A DNA stretch of 64,000 nucleotides from Streptomyces sp. NBC_01476 (GCF_036227265.1 NZ_CP109446.1:657501-721500); one strand, 5' to 3'; counted from the stretch's first letter, positions 49,774 to 58,491 are shown. Notes: generated by a model from the letters alone, not told the origin. Numbers and translations: made by a program.

Positions 49774-51996
49774 TCAGAGGCGTTCCGGCGCCTCCTCGCG
49801 CAGGTCGGTGACCCGGCGCAGGATCTCCTGCGCCTCGGCGGTCCGGCCGAGCTGGGCCAGGCAGCGGGCCTCGTCGTTGCGGCTGGTGAGGGTGTCGGGG
49901 TGGGCCGGCCCCAGCACCTGCTCGCGCCCCTCGGCGACCTCGCGGTAGACGGTGAGTGCCCCTGCCCAGCGGCCGAGCCAGCCCAGGCCGACGGCGATCT
50001 CCCGCTTGCTGACCAGGGTGTCGGGGTGGGTGGCACCGAGCACCCGTTCGCGTACCGCCGCCACGTCGCGGGACTCGGCGAGCGCCCGGTCCCACTGGCC
50101 CAGCAGGCCGAGGTTGACGCCGAGCGCGTGCCGGGCACGCAGGGTCTCCGCGTCGGTGGAGCCGACGGTACGGGTGAGCGCCGGGACGAGGTCCTCGAAG
50201 AGGGCGAGGGCGTCCGCGCTGCGGCCGAGCCGGCCCAGGCAGATGCCGATCTCGTACTGGGCGGCCAGTGTCTCGGTGTGGTCCGGGCCGAGCACCCGGG
50301 CCCGCGCGTCGGCGACCTCCTGGTAAGTGCGCAGCGCCTCCGCCCAGCGGCCGGTGCGGCCCAGCGCGTGGCCCACCTCGAAGCGGGTCACCAGCGTCTC
50401 CGGGTCGTCCTCCCCCAGCACCCGGGCCCGCGCCTCGGCCACCTCGACCGCCGTGGTGTGCGCCTCCTCGGACCGGCCGAGCAGCCCGAGGTTGACGCCG
50501 AGGTTGTGCTTGCACTGCAGGGTGTCCGGGTCGTCGGGACCGACCGTGCGCTCGCGGGCGGCGAGCACCGCGGAGAACTCCTGGTGGGCCTCCAGGTGGC
50601 GGCCGAGCCGGCCGAGTTCGTACGCCGCCTCGTGCCGGGCTACCAGCGTCTGCGGATCCTCGGGGCCAAGGACGCGGCGCCGGGCCTCGGCGACGTACTC
50701 GTACATCCGCAGCGCCTCCTCGGTGCGGCCGAGCCGGGTCAGGCAGTAGGCGGCTTCGTGGCGGCTGGTGAGCGTGTCGGGGTGCTCGGGGCCCAGCGCG
50801 CGGTCGCGGGCGGCGGCGACCGAGGTGTGCAGGTCGTACGCCTGGCTCCAGTTGCCGATCCGGGCCAGGTCGGCGGCTTCGGCGTGCCGGGCGGCCAGCG
50901 CGGCGACGGCGTCGGGGTCGGCCTCCACCGGCACCGGGCGGGTGGACCAGGCAGCGGTGAGTTCGTGGTGCGGCGGGGCGGTGATGCGGTGGGCGCGGGT
51001 GGAGCGGGCGGCGCTGCCGGTGGTGACGTTCCTCGCCCAGGCGGGCAGCCGGGCGGGGACCGCGGGGCTCGCGGTGACCCCGGCCGCCGCCCGCATCGCC
51101 TTGAGCCGGCCGAGGACGTCGGCGGCGTCCTGCGGGCGGTGTTCGGGGTCCTTGGCGAGCAGGTCGAGGATGAGGCGTTCCAGCTCGGCGGGCAGCTCCG
51201 GGCGGCCCGCGCGCGGCGGCACGGGCTCGGTGTCGCGGTGCCCGACCAGGATGGACCAGGCGTCGCCGAGGTCGAACGGCGGTGCTCCGGTGGCCAGTTC
51301 GTAGAGCACACAGCCCAGCGAGTACAGGTCGCTGCGGTGGTCGACCTCGGCGGCGTCGATCTGCTCTGGCGACATGTAGTGCGGGGTGCCCATGGCGACG
51401 CCGCTGCCGGTCAGGCGGGAGGTGAAGCCGATGTCGTGGCCGAGCCGGGCGATGCCGAAGTCGCAGATCTTCACGGCGCCGTCGGTGAGCCGGATGATGT
51501 TGGCCGGTTTCAGGTCGCGGTGCACCACACCCTGGTCGTGGGTGTACGCGAGTGCGGCGGTCACCTGCTCCGCGATGTCGGTGATGTCCGGGACCGGCAG
51601 CGGGTGGCGGCGGGCGTCCTCCAGCGTCTGGAGCAGATTCCGGCCGTCGAGCAGTTCCATCACCAGGAAGAGCAGGCCGTCGTGCTCGCCGAAGTCGTGG
51701 ACGACGGTGATGCCGCGGTGCTGGAGCCCGGCGGCGACCCTGGCCTCCCGGCGGAAACGTTCCTGGAGGACGCGGGTGAAGCCGGCGTCGCTGGAGTGCC
51801 CGGCGGGTTTGAGGCATTTCACCGCCACCCGGCGGCCGAGGGATTCGTCCAGCGCCCGCCAGACCTCGCCCATGCCGCCCCGGCCGATCAGCTCGTGCAG
51901 TCGGTACCGGCCCTGGATGAGGGTGCCGTTCGCCCCCGGCCGGCCGGGTATCGCGCCGTCCGGTTCCAGATGTCCGTCATGATGTCCAGCCGCCAT
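49774..51996 (-). CDS. Soluble Ser/Thr protein kinase with eight exact 42-residue TPRs
   Basis: 740 residues. The kinase domain (about 31-300) has GRGGMGEVW, VAVKCLK (Lys60), VHRDLKPAN (Asp161), CDFGIARLG (Asp179) and MSPEQ. A linker with no membrane helix leads to eight tandem 42-residue units from about 408 to the end. Each opens with TL and ends near RVLGPxxPD, like kinesin-light-chain-type TPRs. Bacterial PknB kinases are usually membrane proteins with PASTA domains; this one is cytosolic and probably reads protein partners through its TPRs. ATG at 51996. The DUF2236 gene ends 79 bases upstream in the same direction. Confidence 0.9.
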   Translation of the reverse strand: MAAGHHDGHLEPDGAIPGRPGANGTLIQGRYRLHELIGRGGMGEVWRALDESLGRRVAVKCLKPAGHSSDAGFTRVLQERFRREARVAAGLQHRGITVVHDFGEHDGLLFLVMELLDGRNLLQTLEDARRHPLPVPDITDIAEQVTAALAYTHDQGVVHRDLKPANIIRLTDGAVKICDFGIARLGHDIGFTSRLTGSGVAMGTPHYMSPEQIDAAEVDHRSDLYSLGCVLYELATGAPPFDLGDAWSILVGHRDTEPVPPRAGRPELPAELERLILDLLAKDPEHRPQDAADVLGRLKAMRAAAGVTASPAVPARLPAWARNVTTGSAARSTRAHRITAPPHHELTAAWSTRPVPVEADPDAVAALAARHAEAADLARIGNWSQAYDLHTSVAAARDRALGPEHPDTLTSRHEAAYCLTRLGRTEEALRMYEYVAEARRRVLGPEDPQTLVARHEAAYELGRLGRHLEAHQEFSAVLAARERTVGPDDPDTLQCKHNLGVNLGLLGRSEEAHTTAVEVAEARARVLGEDDPETLVTRFEVGHALGRTGRWAEALRTYQEVADARARVLGPDHTETLAAQYEIGICLGRLGRSADALALFEDLVPALTRTVGSTDAETLRARHALGVNLGLLGQWDRALAESRDVAAVRERVLGATHPDTLVSKREIAVGLGWLGRWAGALTVYREVAEGREQVLGPAHPDTLTSRNDEARCLAQLGRTAEAQEILRRVTDLREEAPERL

Positions 51997-52075
51997 CGTG
52001 CGCCGCCGCCCCCGTGCTTCTCGGTGCTTCCCCGGTCCAAGTATGGCGGCGCCGGACGGTGTGCGGGACAGCGCA

Positions 52076-52942
52076 TCAGGGCATTTCGGGAACCGGTTTC
52101 GGAAGTCGGCGGGCGGAGGGGTGGGTGCCGGGCCCGAGCCGCCCCACCGCCTTGAGGATGTGGCCGGGCGGCAGCTGCCGGCGCAGGGTCGCCGGGATGG
52201 TCCGCAGCACCCGGGCGGTGAGCCGCAGCCGCCGGTCGGTGGCGGCCGCGGAGGGGGCGCGGCGGCCGTAGAGCTCGTGGGCGAAGGGCGGCAGCGCGCC
52301 GAAGGCGATACCGGCGATCCCCTGCCAGAAGGCGGCGCGCACCGGCAGCAGGACCGGCGGCACCGGCGGCGCCTTGAGGAAACGGACGACGTCGTACGCC
52401 TCGGGGGTGGCGGCCAGCTCCGGGAGCGTCTTGTCGAAGTAGCGGGCGAGCTGTCCGGTGTCGGCGGGCACGGCGGCCGGATCGAGCCCGACCAGCCGGG
52501 CGGCCTCGCGCTGCTCGTCCACGTAGGAGTCGGCATGCGCGTCGGTGAGCGGATAGCCGGAGCGGCGGGCGACGTTCAGATAGGAGTCGATCTCGGCGCA
52601 GTGCACCCAGAGCAGCAGTTCGGGGTCGTCGACACGGAAGCGTTCCCCGGTGGCGGGGTCGGTGCCGGTCAGCCTGCGGTGGATGCCGCGGATCCGGGCG
52701 CCGGCCCGCTCGGCGGCGAGCGTGGTGCCGTAGGTGATCTCGCCGACGAAGGACGCGGTACGCAGCAGCCGGCCCCACGCGTCGCGGCGGAAGTCGGAGT
52801 TCTGCACGACGCCGCGCACCGCCCGTGGGTGCAGGGCCTGCAGGTAGAGCGCGCGGACACCGGCGATCCACATCACGGGGTCGCCGTGGAGCTGCCAGGT
52901 CACCGAGTCGGGACCGAAGAGTCCTGGGTCCTCCTCGCGCAC
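52076..52942 (-). CDS. Oxygenase MpaB-family protein (DUF2236)
   Basis: 288 residues: LFGPDSVTWQLHGDPVMWIAGVRALYLQALHP is present in parts (52833-52927). DAWGRLLRTASFVGEITYGT and ELLLWVHCAEIDSYL are the hallmarks of DUF2236. Conserved His and Arg residues coordinate a heme-like cofactor in the fungal oxygenase MpaB and in latex-clearing proteins. The exact reaction is unknown. The GTG at 52942 has AAGGAGG 5 bases upstream; an ATG 10 codons further up is the alternative. A 10-bp tandem-repeat tract lies immediately upstream. Confidence 0.85.
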   Translation of the reverse strand: MREEDPGLFGPDSVTWQLHGDPVMWIAGVRALYLQALHPRAVRGVVQNSDFRRDAWGRLLRTASFVGEITYGTTLAAERAGARIRGIHRRLTGTDPATGERFRVDDPELLLWVHCAEIDSYLNVARRSGYPLTDAHADSYVDEQREAARLVGLDPAAVPADTGQLARYFDKTLPELAATPEAYDVVRFLKAPPVPPVLLPVRAAFWQGIAGIAFGALPPFAHELYGRRAPSAAATDRRLRLTARVLRTIPATLRRQLPPGHILKAVGRLGPGTHPSARRLPKPVPEMP

Positions 52943-53448
52943 GGATCCTCCTTCCGCGTTCCTTCCCGTCACCTCCCATCACTTCCCGTCGCTTCCCGTT
53001 CCTTCCTGCTCCCGCGCGCTCCGGCCCACGCGGGCACGCTCCGTGTGACCAACGGTAGCTCCGCCCGAGGAGACCTGGGGACGACGGGGAGCCGCCGGCG
53101 GCGGGGGCGCGGCTCGGGACGGCGCGGCGCGCCCGGAGGGGAGGTGCCCGACACGCTTCCGCATGCGGTCCGGCCGGTACGCGGCGGGCCCGGTGGCCGG
53201 GCCGGAGGCCGCCCCGGTGGGCGGCCCGCGGTGACCGCCGACGGTCCGACACCCCGCCGGTCGGGAGCGGGGATTCGTCGTCACCGTGGGCGATACTGCG
53301 GATGCGCTGGTGTACCGGTGGGCTCACGCCCGGGCTTGCGCGGCGGGCGGCCGGGGGACCGGGCCGGCCGTGGAAGGAGCAAGCAGCACGACCACGAGAC
53401 GCGGCAGCCGCCCCCGGCCCGCGGACGGACGCAAGGACGTACACACCC
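52943..53448. other. 506-base divergent intergenic region
   Basis: Separates the DUF2236 gene (-) from the LCP gene (+). No convincing ORF; the long frames here are GC-bias artefacts. It contains the 10-bp tandem repeat at 52961-53010. AAGGA near 53433 is the LCP ribosome binding site. Confidence 0.4.
52961..53010. repeat. Five 10-bp tandem repeats upstream of the DUF2236 gene
   Basis: Five consecutive 10-base units in exact register: CCTTCCCGTC, ACCTCCCATC, ACTTCCCGTC, GCTTCCCGTT, CCTTCCTGCT. On the coding strand of the minus-strand gene this reads as purine-rich GGGAAG units 19-68 bases before its GTG. Confidence 0.8.
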
Positions 53449-54843
53449 ATGGCCGACGGTGAGCATGACCACCCTCTCGACGGAGAGCCGAGCGGGCCGG
53501 GGCGGCTGCCGCCGCGAGGCGAAGGAGAGCCGGAGCTGGAGGGCGGGGGCGAGGGGGAGGCGGCGGAGCGGGCCGGGCCGCGGTCGATGCGGCAGCGGGT
53601 GGCACGCTGGGTGACCGTGGGCCTCTCCGTGGCGGTGCTGCTGACCGCGGGCGCCGGCGCCTTCGTCTACTTCCGGCTGAACGGCAATATCCGGGACATG
53701 CCGCTCTTCGGCGGGATCGGCGGGGACGCGGGCCGGGAACGCCCTGACGCCTTCGGCCGCACCCCGCTCAATGTGCTGGTGATCGGTTCCGACACCCGTT
53801 CGGACCAGGAGGACTGCCGGCTCGGCGGCGACTGCGGACCGGGGCAGAACGCCGATGTGGAGATGGTGCTGCACATCTCCGCGGACCGCTCGCACGCCAC
53901 CGTGCTGAGCATCCCCCGGGACACGGTGATGCAGCTGCCCGCGTGCCGGACCCAGAACGGCGGCGTGTCCGCGTCCCGGCGCGGCCCGGTCAACTCCACG
54001 CTGCAGTACGGCCCGGGCTGTACGGTCGCCGCGGTGCACCGGCTGACCGCGCTCCCCATCGACCACTTCATGCTCGCCGACTTCGCCGGGGTGGTACGGA
54101 TGTCCGACGCGGTGGGCGGGGTGTCGGTGTGCGTGGACCGCAATGTGTACGACCCGTACTCGCATCTGAAACTGGCCAGGGGCCGCCACTCGCTGAAGGG
54201 CGAGGCGGCGCTGGAGTTCCTGCGCTCCCGGCACTCCTTCGGCGACGGCAGCGACCTGGGCCGTACCGATGCCCAGCACCTCTTCCTGGGCGCGCTGGCA
54301 CACCGGATGCGCGACGGCGGCTCGCTCTCCGACCCGGCGGGGATGCTGACGATGGCCGACGCGGCGACCAAGGCGCTGACCGTGGACACCGGGCTGGCCG
54401 CGATCCGCAAGCTGGTGGGCCTGGCCGACGACGTACGCAAGGTGCCCTCCGCCCGGTTCACCTTCACCACCATGCCGAGCGCCCCCGACCCCGACAATCC
54501 GGACCGGCTGGTGCCCGCGGCAGCCGCCAAGGGCCTCTTCGCGACCATCGGCGCCGACCGTCCGCTGAAGGTCACCGGCACCGGAGCACCGACGACGAGG
54601 GGGCCGTCCAGGGGCCCGGCGGCCGGGCCGGGCGCGGGCCCGCCGTCGGATGAGACCTTCGAGGACCGGGCCCACCAGGTCGCGGCTTCCCCGACCGCGC
54701 CGGCCACGCCGGGCCGCACCGCGGCGGGCGGCGGCGCCTGCGCCAAGGTCTCCACCTCCCGGTCGGTGACGGTGAAGGGGGTGGCGATGACACCGACGGC
54801 CGCCTTCGCCGCGACCCCGCACATTCCGGTGTCGGCCAAGTGA
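53449..54843 (+). CDS. LytR-CpsA-Psr (LCP) family cell-wall ligase
   Basis: 464 residues. A disordered acidic cytoplasmic leader (about 1-48) precedes one membrane helix (about 55-77). The extracellular LCP domain has LNVLVIGSDTRSDQ, VLSIPRDTVMQLP, DAVGGVSVCVDR and ALEFLRSRHSFGDGSDLGR, with the Arg/Asp residues that bind polyprenyl pyrophosphate. LCP enzymes attach teichoic acids or other glycopolymers to peptidoglycan. The C-terminal tail is Ala/Pro/Thr-rich. The ATG at 53449 has AAGGA upstream. An ECF41-type promoter begins 8 bases after its stop. Confidence 0.88.
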   Translation: MADGEHDHPLDGEPSGPGRLPPRGEGEPELEGGGEGEAAERAGPRSMRQRVARWVTVGLSVAVLLTAGAGAFVYFRLNGNIRDMPLFGGIGGDAGRERPDAFGRTPLNVLVIGSDTRSDQEDCRLGGDCGPGQNADVEMVLHISADRSHATVLSIPRDTVMQLPACRTQNGGVSASRRGPVNSTLQYGPGCTVAAVHRLTALPIDHFMLADFAGVVRMSDAVGGVSVCVDRNVYDPYSHLKLARGRHSLKGEAALEFLRSRHSFGDGSDLGRTDAQHLFLGALAHRMRDGGSLSDPAGMLTMADAATKALTVDTGLAAIRKLVGLADDVRKVPSARFTFTTMPSAPDPDNPDRLVPAAAAKGLFATIGADRPLKVTGTGAPTTRGPSRGPAAGPGAGPPSDETFEDRAHQVAASPTAPATPGRTAAGGGACAKVSTSRSVTVKGVAMTPTAAFAATPHIPVSAK

Positions 54844-54850
54844 CCCGGCA

Positions 54851-54877
54851 TGTCACATCCGGCGGAGCTGCCTCGTC
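54851..54877 (+). promoter_or_regulatory. ECF41-type promoter (TGTCACA-N16-CGTC) of the membrane gene
   Basis: TGTCACA at 54851-54857 and CGTC at 54874-54877 with exactly 16 bases between. This is the -35/-10 pattern reported for ECF41 sigma factors, one of which is encoded at 56165. The ATG at 54886 is 9 bases after the CGTC, where transcription should start, so the mRNA would be leaderless. Confidence 0.7.
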
Positions 54878-54885
54878 CTGCGGGT

Positions 54886-55353
54886 ATGAACATCACCTTC
54901 CGCCGTGTGCTCCTGCTGGTGGTCGCCGCCGTCGGTGCGTACGTGGGTGTCTGGGCGTACTTCCTCCCCACCTCCTGGTATCGCGCCTTCCCCGGCCTCG
55001 GCCTGCACTGGCTGCCGGTGCTCGGCCCGTACAACGAGCATCTGGCCAGGGATGTGGGCGCCCTCTATCTGGCACTCGCGGTGCTGTCGCTGAGCGCCGC
55101 CCGCTGGGCCCGCGACAACCGGCTCGCCGCGGTGACCGGCCTGACCTGGCTGGTCTTCAGCGTGCCGCACCTGGCCTTCCACCTGCGGCACCTGGACATG
55201 TACAGAACCTCCGACCAGGTGCTGAACGTCCTCGCGCTCGGCTTCTTCGTGGTGGCCGGCGCCGCGCTGATGGTGCCGGCCGGCGGCGGCAGGACCGGGA
55301 CGGGGATGTCACACGGCGGCGGGCCGTCCCGTCCGTCCAGTGGTGGGTCGTGA
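54886..55353 (+). CDS. Four-helix membrane protein in the ECF41 module
   Basis: 155 residues with four predicted membrane helices (about 8-26, 51-71, 80-98 and 110-133) and a Gly/Ser-rich tail; no catalytic motif recognised. It resembles DUF4345-type small membrane proteins. The start at 54886 is chosen because an ECF41-type promoter places transcription initiation there. There is no ribosome binding site, as expected for a leaderless mRNA. An in-frame ATG at 54850 would lie inside the -35 element. It precedes the reductase and sigma genes in the same direction. Confidence 0.7.
   Translation: MNITFRRVLLLVVAAVGAYVGVWAYFLPTSWYRAFPGLGLHWLPVLGPYNEHLARDVGALYLALAVLSLSAARWARDNRLAAVTGLTWLVFSVPHLAFHLRHLDMYRTSDQVLNVLALGFFVVAGAALMVPAGGGRTGTGMSHGGGPSRPSSGGS
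55307..55333 (+). promoter_or_regulatory. ECF41-type promoter (TGTCACA-N16-CGTC) of the reductase-sigma operon
   Basis: TGTCACA at 55307-55313 and CGTC at 55330-55333, again with a 16-base spacer. It lies inside the end of the membrane gene and about 57 bases before the reductase ATG. It predicts autoregulation by the ECF41 factor encoded in the operon. Confidence 0.75.
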
Positions 55354-55389
55354 ACGTCACGGCCCGTTGACGGAGAGGACGGCGGGACC

Positions 55390-56154
55390 ATGCGGGTAGC
55401 GGTTGCGGGCGGAACGGGGCTCACCGGGCGGCAGGTGGCCGGGATCCTGGCCGGGCAGGGGCACCAGCCGGTGGTCCTCGCCCGGTCCAAGGGCGTCGAC
55501 CTGCTGACCGGCGGAGGTCTGGAGGAGGCGCTGGCCGGCGTGGACACGGTGGTCGACGTCTCCAACATCACGACGACCAGCCGCAAGGCGGCCGAAGGGT
55601 TCTTCGAGGCCGCGGGGCGGAATCTGCTGGCGGCCGGGGAGAAGGCCGGGGTCAGCCACCTTGTGACACTGTCCATCGTGGGCGTCGACCGGGTGGGCCT
55701 GGGCTACTACCAGGGCAAGCTCCGCCAGGAGGAGATCGTGCGGGCGGGTGCGGTGCCGTGGACGGTGCTGCGGGCGACCCAGTTCCACGAGTTCGCCGAC
55801 CAGGTGCTGGCCCTGGTGCCCGGCCCGGTCGCCGTGGTGCCGCGGATGCGCTCGCAGCCGGTGGCGGTACGGGAGGTGGCCGCCGCACTGGCCGAACTGG
55901 CGGTCGGACCGCCGCTGGGGATGGCTCCGGAGCTGGCGGGCCCGCGCGAGGAGTACCTGCCGGACATGGCCCGCCGTCTGCTCAGGGCCCGCGGCCTGCG
56001 CCGCCGGGTACTGGCGGTGCGGATGCCCGGCCGGGTGGGCCGGGCGATGGCGGGCGGGGCCCTGCTGCCGGCCGGGCCCGGCCCACGGGGCGAGCAGACC
56101 TACCAGGAGTGGCTGGCCGGGCAGGCAGCGGGCACAGGAGCGGGGCGTTCATGA
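55390..56154 (+). CDS. NmrA-like NAD(P)-binding oxidoreductase/epimerase (ECF41-associated COE protein)
   Basis: 254 residues of atypical SDR fold: MRVAVAGGTGLTGRQVAGIL is the dinucleotide-binding loop, SIVGVDRVGLGYYQGKLRQE has the YxxxK-type Tyr and Lys, and AVPWTVLRATQFHEFADQVL follows. ECF41 sigma genes are regularly paired with a carboxymuconolactone decarboxylase, oxidoreductase or epimerase (COE); this is such a partner. The physiological substrate is unknown. Its TGA originally overlapped a downstream ATG (ATGA at 56151-56154); a 14-bp duplication now moves the sigma start 14 bases on. Confidence 0.87.
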   Translation: MRVAVAGGTGLTGRQVAGILAGQGHQPVVLARSKGVDLLTGGGLEEALAGVDTVVDVSNITTTSRKAAEGFFEAAGRNLLAAGEKAGVSHLVTLSIVGVDRVGLGYYQGKLRQEEIVRAGAVPWTVLRATQFHEFADQVLALVPGPVAVVPRMRSQPVAVREVAAALAELAVGPPLGMAPELAGPREEYLPDMARRLLRARGLRRRVLAVRMPGRVGRAMAGGALLPAGPGPRGEQTYQEWLAGQAAGTGAGRS

Positions 56155-56172
56155 GCGGGCGTTCATGAGCGG
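56145..56172. repeat. 14-bp tandem duplication across the reductase stop and sigma start
   Basis: GCGTTCATGAGCGG is present twice in tandem (56145-56158 and 56159-56172). Each copy carries ATGA. The first ATG overlaps the reductase stop and reads only MSGRS before a TGA that itself overlaps the second ATG, the true sigma start. Confidence 0.85.
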
Positions 56173-57073
56173 GGACGCCGCTCTCGCCGCCGCCTACGCC
56201 GAGGCCCGGCCGCGGCTCACCCGCATGGCGTACGCGATGCTGGGCAGTCACGCCGAGGCCGAGGACGTGGTCGCCGACTGCTGGCTGCGGCTGGCCGCCG
56301 CGAACGCCCGCGAACCCGTGCGGGACGTCGAGGGGTGGGCGGTGGTGGCGGTGGCCCGCGGCGCGCTGGACACGCTGCGTTCGGCCCGCAGCCGGCGCGA
56401 GACGTACGTCGGCCCGTGGCTGCCGGAGCCGCTGCTGACCGCTGCGGGGACGGCGCCCGATCCGGCCGACCGGGTGACGCTCGACGAGTCGGTGAGCTTC
56501 GCGCTGCTGGTGGTGCTGGAGAGGCTCAGTCCCGCCGAACGCACCGCGTGGGTGCTGCACGATCTGTTCCGGCTGGAGTTCCCCGAGGTCGCGGAGATCG
56601 TCGGCAGGACACCCGCGGCGGTCCGCCAGCTCGCCTCCCGGGCCCGCAGGCACGTCGCCGACGGCACCCCGCGCAGGGGGGTGGCCACCGAGCAGCACCG
56701 GGCGGCGGTGGCCGCCTTCGCCGCGGCGGCGGCCGGCGGGGACCTGGCGGCACTGACCGCCGTGCTCGACCCCCGGGTGGTCCTCACCAGCGACGGCGGC
56801 GGCGAAGTGACCGCGGCCCGCAAACCGGTGCTCGGCCCGGACCGGGTGGCCCGCTTCCTCATCGGTGTCGCGGGCAGGATCGGCCCCGACCAGCGGATCG
56901 TGCCGGTCCAGGTCAACGAGGGGCCGGGTTTCGCGGTCCTGGACGGCACCCGGGTGACCATGGTGATGGCACTGACCCTGGACGGCGGACTGGTCACCCG
57001 GGTGGACACAGTGCTGGCCCCCGCCAAACTCGCCGGCTGCCGCCCACCGGCCCCGCCACGCGCGGCGCCCTGA
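56165..57073 (+). CDS. ECF41-family RNA polymerase sigma factor with SnoaL-like C-terminal domain
   Basis: 302 residues. Sigma region 2 (MAYAMLGSHAEAEDVVADCW), the ECF41 linker motif YVGPWLPEPLL, region 4 (LSPAERTAWVLHDLFRLEF, TPAAVRQLASRARRHV), and a C-terminal SnoaL_2-like domain carrying the ECF41 signature SDGGGEV and NEGPGFAVLDG. The domain replaces an anti-sigma factor and controls activity in this group. Upstream lies the expected COE-type reductase. Two TGTCACA-N16-CGTC promoters are nearby, so the regulon includes itself and the membrane gene. The start is displaced by a 14-bp duplication but remains ATGA-coupled. Confidence 0.92.
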   Translation: MSGDAALAAAYAEARPRLTRMAYAMLGSHAEAEDVVADCWLRLAAANAREPVRDVEGWAVVAVARGALDTLRSARSRRETYVGPWLPEPLLTAAGTAPDPADRVTLDESVSFALLVVLERLSPAERTAWVLHDLFRLEFPEVAEIVGRTPAAVRQLASRARRHVADGTPRRGVATEQHRAAVAAFAAAAAGGDLAALTAVLDPRVVLTSDGGGEVTAARKPVLGPDRVARFLIGVAGRIGPDQRIVPVQVNEGPGFAVLDGTRVTMVMALTLDGGLVTRVDTVLAPAKLAGCRPPAPPRAAP

Positions 57074-57443
57074 GGCGGCCAGCCCCGGATCGCCTCACCG
57101 GGCGCCGCGCCGGTGGAGGCCGCGCCGGGGCCCGCGGCGGCGCTGCCGGAGAACCCGGCCCCACTGCCCGGCGGTTCCGGTCTGCTGGGACCCGCTGCCG
57201 CTGCCGGAGCCGCCCCTTTCCTGGCCCCTCCTGACCTGCCCGCGGCCCTCTCCCGGGCCGGCCGGGAAAGTCCGGCGGCGCGGGGTCGCGGCCCTCAGAG
57301 AGCGGGTGCGAGGGCGGGTCCGGCGGCGACAGGTGGCCGCGCTCTCCGTGACGTTCTTCGATCATCGCCGGATACTGGAGGTACACGCCGGCCGTCGCCG
57401 GCCTCGCGCCCGCGAAGGCGCCCGGTCCCAGTTGGAGGTACCG
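57074..57443. other. 370-base region upstream of dhaK
   Basis: No supported gene; open frames here show no conserved motif. GGAGG at 57434-57438 is the dhaK ribosome binding site. I could not identify a promoter or operator with confidence. Confidence 0.4.
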
Positions 57444-58436
57444 ATGAAGATGCTGATCAACGTTCCCGAGACGGTCGTGGCCGATGCGCTGCGCGGGATC
57501 GCCGCCGCTCATCCGGACCTGACGGTCGACGTCGAGCGCCGGGTGATCATCCGGCGGGGCGCCCCGTACGAGGGCAAGGTCGGGCTCGTCTCCGGCGGCG
57601 GGTCGGGGCACGAGCCGCTGCACGGCGGCTTCGTCGGCAAGGGGATGCTCGACGCGGCCTGTCCGGGTGAGGTCTTCACCTCGCCGGTGCCGGACCAGAT
57701 GGTGCGGGCGGCGGCCGCGGTGGACAGCGGGGCGGGCGTGCTCTTCATCGTGAAGAACTACACCGGTGACGTGCTGAACTTCGACATGGCGGCCGAGCTG
57801 GCCGAGGACGAGGGCGTGCAGGTCGCCAAGGTGCTGGTCAATGATGACGTGGCGGTCATGGACAGCACGTTCACAGCCGGCCGGCGCGGGACCGGGGCCA
57901 CGCTCTTCGTCGAGAAGATCGCCGGCGCCCTCGCGGAGGAGGGCGCTTCGCTGGACCAGGTGGCGGCGGTGGCGCGGCGCGTCAACGAGCTGTCCCGCAG
58001 CTTCGGAGTGGCGCTGACCGCGGTCAGCACCCCGGCCAAGGGCGGCCCGACCTTCGACCTGCCCGACGGCGAACTGGAACTGGGCGTCGGCATCCACGGC
58101 GAGCCGGGCCGTGAGCGGCGCGCCATGATGACCTCCGGCGAGATCGCCGACGCCTCGGTGGAGGCGGTCGTGGACGACCTCCAGCCCGACGGCCCGCTGC
58201 TCGTGCTGGTCAACGGGATGGGCGGCACCCCGCTGCTGGAGCTGTACGGGTTCGCGGCCGAAGTGCACCGGGTGCTGGGGGAGCGGAAAATCCCGGTGGC
58301 CCGTACCCTCGTCGGCAACTATGTGACCTCGCTCGACATGTCCGGCTGCTCGGTGAGCATCTGCCAGGTCGACGAGGAGCTGCTGCGGCTGTGGGACGCG
58401 CCGGTCTCCACCCCGGGCCTGCGCTGGGGCTGCTGA
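57444..58436 (+). CDS. dhaK: Dihydroxyacetone kinase subunit DhaK
   Basis: 330 residues. It binds dihydroxyacetone covalently as a hemiaminal at His218 (GVGIHGEPG), the same number as in E. coli DhaK. VSGGGSGHEPLHGGFVG and VKNYTGDVLNFDMA line the substrate site. Works with DhaL (ADP) and DhaM (phosphate from PTS HPr) to make dihydroxyacetone phosphate in the cytosol. ATG at 57444 with GGAGG 5 bases upstream. dhaL begins 55 bases after the stop. Confidence 0.95.
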   Translation: MKMLINVPETVVADALRGIAAAHPDLTVDVERRVIIRRGAPYEGKVGLVSGGGSGHEPLHGGFVGKGMLDAACPGEVFTSPVPDQMVRAAAAVDSGAGVLFIVKNYTGDVLNFDMAAELAEDEGVQVAKVLVNDDVAVMDSTFTAGRRGTGATLFVEKIAGALAEEGASLDQVAAVARRVNELSRSFGVALTAVSTPAKGGPTFDLPDGELELGVGIHGEPGRERRAMMTSGEIADASVEAVVDDLQPDGPLLVLVNGMGGTPLLELYGFAAEVHRVLGERKIPVARTLVGNYVTSLDMSGCSVSICQVDEELLRLWDAPVSTPGLRWGC

Positions 58437-58491
58437 GTCCCGGTACCGCCCATGTCCCCGTTGCTCGGTTCCCCTCGGTGAAAGGCACCCC

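Noticed and set aside
49195..52155. 986-codon plus-strand frame opposite the kinase-TPR gene
   Set aside because: A shadow of the 126-bp repeat structure on the opposite strand. No ribosome binding site or domain.
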